A stretch of 9,191 nt of DNA, taken from contig CALLNA010000160.1 of assembly GCA_938005655.1 (NCBI GenBank), forward strand, positions 1-9,191. The letters run 5' to 3'. The notes under the pieces were generated by a model. That model did not search any database. It worked only from the letters and a program-made list of their open reading frames with translations, and had not been told where the DNA came from. This document shows, piece after piece, positions 7,240 through 9,191 of the stretch. This stretch comes from an uncultured Novosphingobium sp. Lineage in GTDB: Bacteria; Pseudomonadota; Alphaproteobacteria; Sphingomonadales; Sphingomonadaceae. Each line of letters begins with the position of its first letter. The stretch's first letter is position 1. The position numbers and the translations under genes were made by a program.

Positions 7240-7295
7240 GAGCTTCTGTCGCCGGTCAAACCCGCGCTTTCGGCACGCCCCGGACACGCCCGGGC

Positions 7296-7327
7296 AAAAG
7301 AGCGCCCGCGCACCAGGGCGCGGGCGC
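7296..7327 (-). terminator. Terminator-like hairpin upstream of the amidotransferase gene
   Basis: GCGCCCGCGC (7302-7311) and GCGCGGGCGC (7318-7327) form a perfect 10-bp stem with a 6-nt loop. On minus the stem is followed by TCTTTT (7301-7296), the pattern of an intrinsic terminator. On plus nothing T-rich follows. It would stop a minus-strand transcript that begins upstream of about 7500, more than 120 nt before the amidotransferase start. It is either the end of a small RNA or an attenuator in a long leader. Confidence 0.6.
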
Positions 7328-7356
7328 AGTCTGGGAGAGATAGGCCGACAGAGCCT

Positions 7357-7372
7357 TGTCCTGCACAGGACA
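7357..7372 (-). repeat. Hairpin in the putative leader RNA
   Basis: TGTCCTG (7357-7363) and CAGGACA (7366-7372) are a perfect 7-bp inverted repeat with 2 nt between. It lies between the long-range stem and the terminator-like hairpin and may be part of the same folded RNA. It could also be a protein-binding palindrome. Confidence 0.4.
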
Positions 7373-7384
7373 GGACGGGGTGAG

Positions 7385-7476
7385 GGGAGCGGCAAGGCCG
7401 GCGAGCCGGAAGGCGGGCCGGGGCGTGCACGGACGGTCCCGGCGGGCCGAAGTCGCCCACCGGCATTGCCGCTCCC
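7385..7476 (-). promoter_or_regulatory. Long-range paired stem in the putative leader RNA or sRNA
   Basis: Bases 7385-7401 and 7460-7476 pair over 17 positions with a single mismatch (11 perfect pairs, one mismatch, 5 pairs), enclosing 58 nt that can form a further CCGGGG/TCCCGG stem. On minus this stem buries GGGAGCGGCA followed by an ATG at 7466, which would be a ribosome site and start codon. Together with the upstream tiny ORF (7514-7491) and the downstream terminator-like hairpin, it looks like a structured regulatory RNA. No known riboswitch, 6S, tmRNA, RNase P or SRP RNA consensus was recognised. Confidence 0.45.
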
Positions 7477-7490
7477 GCAAGCTGGAAGGA

Positions 7491-7514
7491 TCAGAAGTCG
7501 CTGGACATTCGCAT
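7491..7514 (-). CDS. Seven-codon leader ORF candidate (MRMSSDF)
   Basis: ATG at 7514 is preceded by GAGG with a 7-nt spacer, one of the better ribosome sites in the window, and ends at TGA 7491-7493 after seven codons. It precedes a long RNA stem and a terminator-like hairpin on the same strand, so it could act as a leader peptide. The sequence MRMSSDF has no run of a single amino acid, so it gives no hint of classic amino-acid attenuation. It could be chance. Confidence 0.3.
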   Translation of the reverse strand: MRMSSDF

Positions 7515-7742
7515 CGTATCACCTCGCGTTTGAGAGGATCACGACGCCGGGCGTGGTCGCCTGAGCATCGCGCGCTTTAGCGGTTGGTAACGCGGAGCAA
7601 GCTGCATCCCGATCAAGAGCCGCGGGCCATGGGTCCGGTTGGTCGACGAGCGGCTGGCCACCACCCGTCCGGACAATCTCTACCTAATCGCTTGAATTTA
7701 TCCGGTCCATCAAGTTTTGCTTGGGCAGCGGCCAGTTTTGGT

Positions 7743-7802
7743 TGGCCGGGCGGCTCGGCGGCGGCGTGGACGGGAGCCCTTCGTCCCACCGCCGCCCGGC
7801 CA
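7743..7802. repeat. Large GC-rich hairpin in the gap upstream of the hydrolase gene
   Basis: TGGCCGGGCGGC (7743-7754) pairs perfectly over 12 bp with GCCGCCCGGCCA (7791-7802). Inside, GTGGACG (7766-7772) pairs with CGTCC-C-AC (7782-7789) with one bulged C, leaving a 9-nt loop. An 11-nt GCGG-rich bulge sits on the left side. No T-tract follows on either strand, so it is not an intrinsic terminator. It might be part of a 5' leader, a small RNA or an intergenic repeat with copies elsewhere. Confidence 0.5.
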
Positions 7803-7821
7803 CCCACCGCCGCAGCGCCCA

Positions 7822-7849
7822 TTGTCCACCGGAGGGATTGGATTAATCT
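7822..7849 (+). promoter_or_regulatory. Weak candidate promoter of the hydrolase gene
   Basis: TTGTCC (7822-7827) and TAATCT (7844-7849) are spaced by 16 nt and lie about 70 nt before the ATG. The -10 element overlaps an 8-bp palindrome GATTAATC (7841-7848). The match is modest and the assignment is tentative. Confidence 0.25.
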
Positions 7850-7893
7850 TCAGTTCATCGCCGCCGGGACGTGGACCAAGTCGACCGGCGACG

Positions 7894-7911
7894 CTCCAGC
7901 CCCTCATGGAG
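7894..7911 (+). promoter_or_regulatory. Ribosome-binding site of the hydrolase gene inside a small hairpin
   Basis: GGAG (7908-7911) lies 7 nt before the ATG at 7919 and decides that start. CTCCA (7894-7898) pairs with TGGAG (7907-7911), so the ribosome site sits in a 5-bp stem. A stem this short would give only mild repression, if any. Confidence 0.45.
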
Positions 7912-7918
7912 ATGAACG

Positions 7919-8587
7919 ATGGCCAGCAAGGCACCCCAACACTCGTCCCCGCGCGAGCCGCTGATCCTGATCGTGCCCGAATCGGAGGAAAGCGGCCCCG
8001 ACCACTGGCAGGCCCGGTGGGAACGCCACCGCGACAACTGCCGCCGGCTCGACCTCGGCCTGTGGGACGATCCGCACCGCAACACCTGGGTCAACAAGCT
8101 GAACCTCGCGATCTATCGCGCGGACCGGCCGGTGCTGCTCGTCGGCCACGGGCTCGGCTGCCTGACCATCGCCTGGTGGGCCGAATACGAGCGGCCCACG
8201 CCGCAGGGCCCGGTGATCGGCGCGCTGCTGGTCGCCCCACCCGATCCCGGCCGGCCGGGCCAGGACCCGCGCCTCGCCAAGTTCGCCGCGACGCCGCGCA
8301 CGCCGCTGCCCTTCCCGGCCTATCTCGTCGCCAGCGCGAACGATCCCGCCTGCCCCCTGCGCAGCGCGATCGAGCTTGCCCGCGACTGGGACTGCCGCTT
8401 CGCCGAGGCGGGCGCGGCCGGCCATCTCGACGCGGCAAGCGGCCTCGGCGACTGGGCCCTGGGCCAGCGCCTGCTCGGCCGCCTGCTCAACGAATACCGC
8501 CCGGGCACCTTCGCCGGGCCGCTGCTCCATCCCATGGCGGACAGGCCGGAGCGGCACCGCGCCGCCGCGGCGCGGCTCGACAGCTAG
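7919..8587 (+). CDS. RBBP9/YdeN-type alpha/beta hydrolase lacking the nucleophilic Ser
   Basis: This 222-aa cytoplasmic protein has the RBBP9/YdeN (serine hydrolase) fold. It opens with LILIVPESEESGPDHWQARWE (residues 15-35), the family's usual PG-x-x-S/G-x-HWQ-x-W start. The strand-elbow LLVGHGLGCLTIAWWA (73-88) follows, then the Asp loop LVASANDPACP (D142) and the His loop GHLDAASGLGDW (H169). The family elbow is normally GHSLG; here the codon at 8150-8152 is GGG, so Ser is replaced by Gly78 while Asp and His are kept. Either it is a non-hydrolytic relative, or the change is a lineage trait. A C-terminal tail of about 35 residues exceeds the usual 180-190-aa family length. The start is supported by GGAG 7 nt upstream. 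It converges with the VOC gene, 8 nt between stops. Confidence 0.85.
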   Translation: MASKAPQHSSPREPLILIVPESEESGPDHWQARWERHRDNCRRLDLGLWDDPHRNTWVNKLNLAIYRADRPVLLVGHGLGCLTIAWWAEYERPTPQGPVIGALLVAPPDPGRPGQDPRLAKFAATPRTPLPFPAYLVASANDPACPLRSAIELARDWDCRFAEAGAAGHLDAASGLGDWALGQRLLGRLLNEYRPGTFAGPLLHPMADRPERHRAAAARLDS

Positions 8588-8614
8588 GGCCCGCCCTATT
8601 TCGCCGGGGCGGGC
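8585..8614. terminator. Possible bidirectional termination structure between convergent genes
   Basis: Both stop codons sit at the ends of a near-palindrome, TAGGGC-CC-GCCCTA (8585-8598). An alternative stem pairs GCCCGCCC (8589-8596) with GGGCGGGC (8607-8614) over 8 bp. Only a TATTT follows the first on plus. Termination is plausible for a convergent pair but the T-tracts are weak. Confidence 0.35.
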
Positions 8615-9096
8615 GGCCGCTGGACGATCTCGACATTATAGCCGTCCGGGTCACGCACGAAGAAGCTGCCGCCGCCCGCCGCCGGGTTCATCCGCACCGG
8701 CGGCGGCGCGAAGCCGGCGCGCTTGAGCTGATCGTTGATCGCGGCCGCGTCGTTCACCGAGAGGACCAGCTTGAAGGTCGCGGTCGCGGCCGGGGCGGGT
8801 TGCCCGGCGGGAGCCTTGCGCGCGATCAGCTCCAGCATCGGCGGATAGGGCGTGGCCGGATAGCCGAGGAACTGCTCGACCGTGTCGCCGCGCTCGTTCC
8901 GGCCGAGCATCTTCATGCCCAGTCCCTCGACGTAGAACTTCAGCGCACGGTCCATGTCGGCGACGTCGAGACCCATGCCGATCAGGCCGACCTGTGGCGG
9001 CGCGGCCGGCACGGACGGAGCGGTCTCGGCGGCGGCGGAACCCGCGGCAGGGGCCAGGATGCAAAGGGGCGCGAGGGCCCGGATCAACTTCTTCAT
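8596..9096 (-). CDS. Secreted VOC/glyoxalase-fold protein
   Basis: This 166-aa protein has a Sec signal peptide (MKKLIRALAPLCILAPAAGSAAA, cut near residue 23) followed by a single VOC domain (about 36-160), so it probably acts in the periplasm. It resembles glyoxalase I: DMDRALKFYVEGLGMKML (48-65) and FFVRDPDGYNVEIVQ (145-159). Compared with E. coli GloA, metal ligands E56 and E122 are kept as E89 and E156. H5 corresponds to G40 and H74 to K109, so the usual nickel site is incomplete. Classical lactoylglutathione lyase activity is therefore doubtful; a dioxygenase-like, binding or other VOC role is possible. AGGGAG lies about 9-10 nt before the ATG. It starts 40 nt downstream of the tRNA-Val 3' end on the same strand with no clear terminator between. 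Confidence 0.85.
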   Translation of the reverse strand: MKKLIRALAPLCILAPAAGSAAAETAPSVPAAPPQVGLIGMGLDVADMDRALKFYVEGLGMKMLGRNERGDTVEQFLGYPATPYPPMLELIARKAPAGQPAPAATATFKLVLSVNDAAAINDQLKRAGFAPPPVRMNPAAGGGSFFVRDPDGYNVEIVQRPPAPAK

Positions 9097-9136
9097 GGTG
9101 TCGCTCTCCCTGGTCGAGACCTCGGGAAGCGGCCGC

Positions 9137-9191
9137 TGGTGGGCGGTGACGGGCTCGAACCGCCGACCCTCTCGGTGTAAACGAGATGCTC
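9137..9191 (-). tRNA. tRNA-Val(UAC), 5' part beyond window edge
   Basis: The minus strand shows the 3' 55 nt of a tRNA: the 3' half of the D stem (GAGC), anticodon stem TCTCG/CGAGA around the loop TTTACAC (anticodon TAC, valine), variable loop GGGTC, T arm GGCGG-TTCGAGC-CCGTC, acceptor strand ACCGCCC, discriminator A and an encoded CCA. All visible stems pair. About 21 nt are missing past base 9191. Nothing beside it looks like an integrase or an attachment-site repeat. Confidence 0.93.

Larger units (their letters stand above)
7171..7918. other. 748-nt intergenic region without a convincing gene
   Basis: No open frame here has coding character or a family match. The left half (7171-7560) contains, on minus, the weak promoter candidate, the terminator-like hairpin, two further stems and the tiny ORF. 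The right half (7561-7918) contains a stop-bounded 34-codon frame with coding-like codon use (7591-7695), a 12-bp-stem hairpin (7743-7802) and the upstream region of the hydrolase gene. Base composition dips to AT-rich near 7200-7240 and 7675-7720, unlike the flanking genes. Confidence 0.6.

Noticed and set aside
7236..7466. 76-codon minus-strand ORF starting MPVGDF with a GGGAG ribosome site
   Set aside because: It runs through the perfect terminator-like hairpin, has compositionally biased sequence and no recognisable family. The start is kept only as part of the leader-RNA finding.
7171..7918. Known structured RNA (riboswitch, 6S, SRP RNA, RNase P, tmRNA)
   Set aside because: I looked for the core consensus motifs of these families on both strands and did not find them. 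A covariance-model search would be decisive.
7584..7964. 126-codon plus-strand ORF in the long gap
   Set aside because: No ribosome site, low-complexity sequence, it passes through the large hairpin and overlaps the hydrolase gene start.
7717..9180. 487-codon plus-strand frame spanning the hydrolase, VOC and tRNA genes
   Set aside because: It overlaps three well-supported features and has only Arg/Pro/Gly low-complexity sequence.
9097..9191. tRNA gene as an integration site of a mobile element
   Set aside because: No integrase, no direct repeat of the tRNA 3' end and no composition change were seen in the adjacent sequence.

Overview
The window is very GC-rich and densely coded, and it reads as a chromosomal segment of an alphaproteobacterium, most likely a sphingomonad. 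That placement is an inference from the RpoN, DUF2946 and TonB-dependent receptor styles and from codon use. No mobile element, CRISPR array or rRNA is visible. A tRNA gene is cut by the right edge and rpoN by the left edge.

Layout: bases 1-1451 carry the 3' part of rpoN (sigma-54) on +. Bases 1584-2264 carry a TonB-like energy transducer on +, closed by a strong intrinsic terminator (2276-2310). Four minus-strand genes then run from 7170 down to 2311: a class I glutamine amidotransferase-like protein (7170-6469), a short DUF2946 protein (6441-6046), a TonB-dependent outer-membrane receptor (5960-3678) and a PepSY-type inner-membrane protein (3675-2311). Bases 7171-7918 hold no convincing gene but contain several strong RNA-structure signals. 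A RBBP9/YdeN-type alpha/beta hydrolase (7919-8587, +) converges on a secreted VOC/glyoxalase-fold protein (9096-8596, -). The 3' 55 nt of tRNA-Val(UAC) lies on minus at 9137-9191.

The most interesting part is DUF2946 - receptor - PepSY. It has the same gene order as the copper-repressed cruR-bfrG-bp2921 operon of Bordetella pertussis. There the nascent DUF2946 protein senses copper through a CXXC motif, and ribosome arrest on a C-terminal RAPP motif controls Rho termination before the receptor gene. Here the motifs are altered: the CXXC position reads CAWG and the C-terminus carries RGPP. The gap before the receptor gene contains two mutually exclusive hairpins. The PepSY protein has a segment with six His and six Met, which supports copper as the metal. 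The likely scheme is outer-membrane import by the receptor, energised by a TonB such as the neighbouring one, followed by inner-membrane handling or reduction by the PepSY protein.

Three other points stand out. The 748-nt gap upstream of the amidotransferase contains, on minus, a tiny ORF with a good ribosome site, a long paired stem and a terminator-like hairpin, resembling an attenuator or a small RNA. The alpha/beta hydrolase has Gly where the nucleophilic Ser is expected. The VOC protein lacks two of the four glyoxalase I metal ligands.
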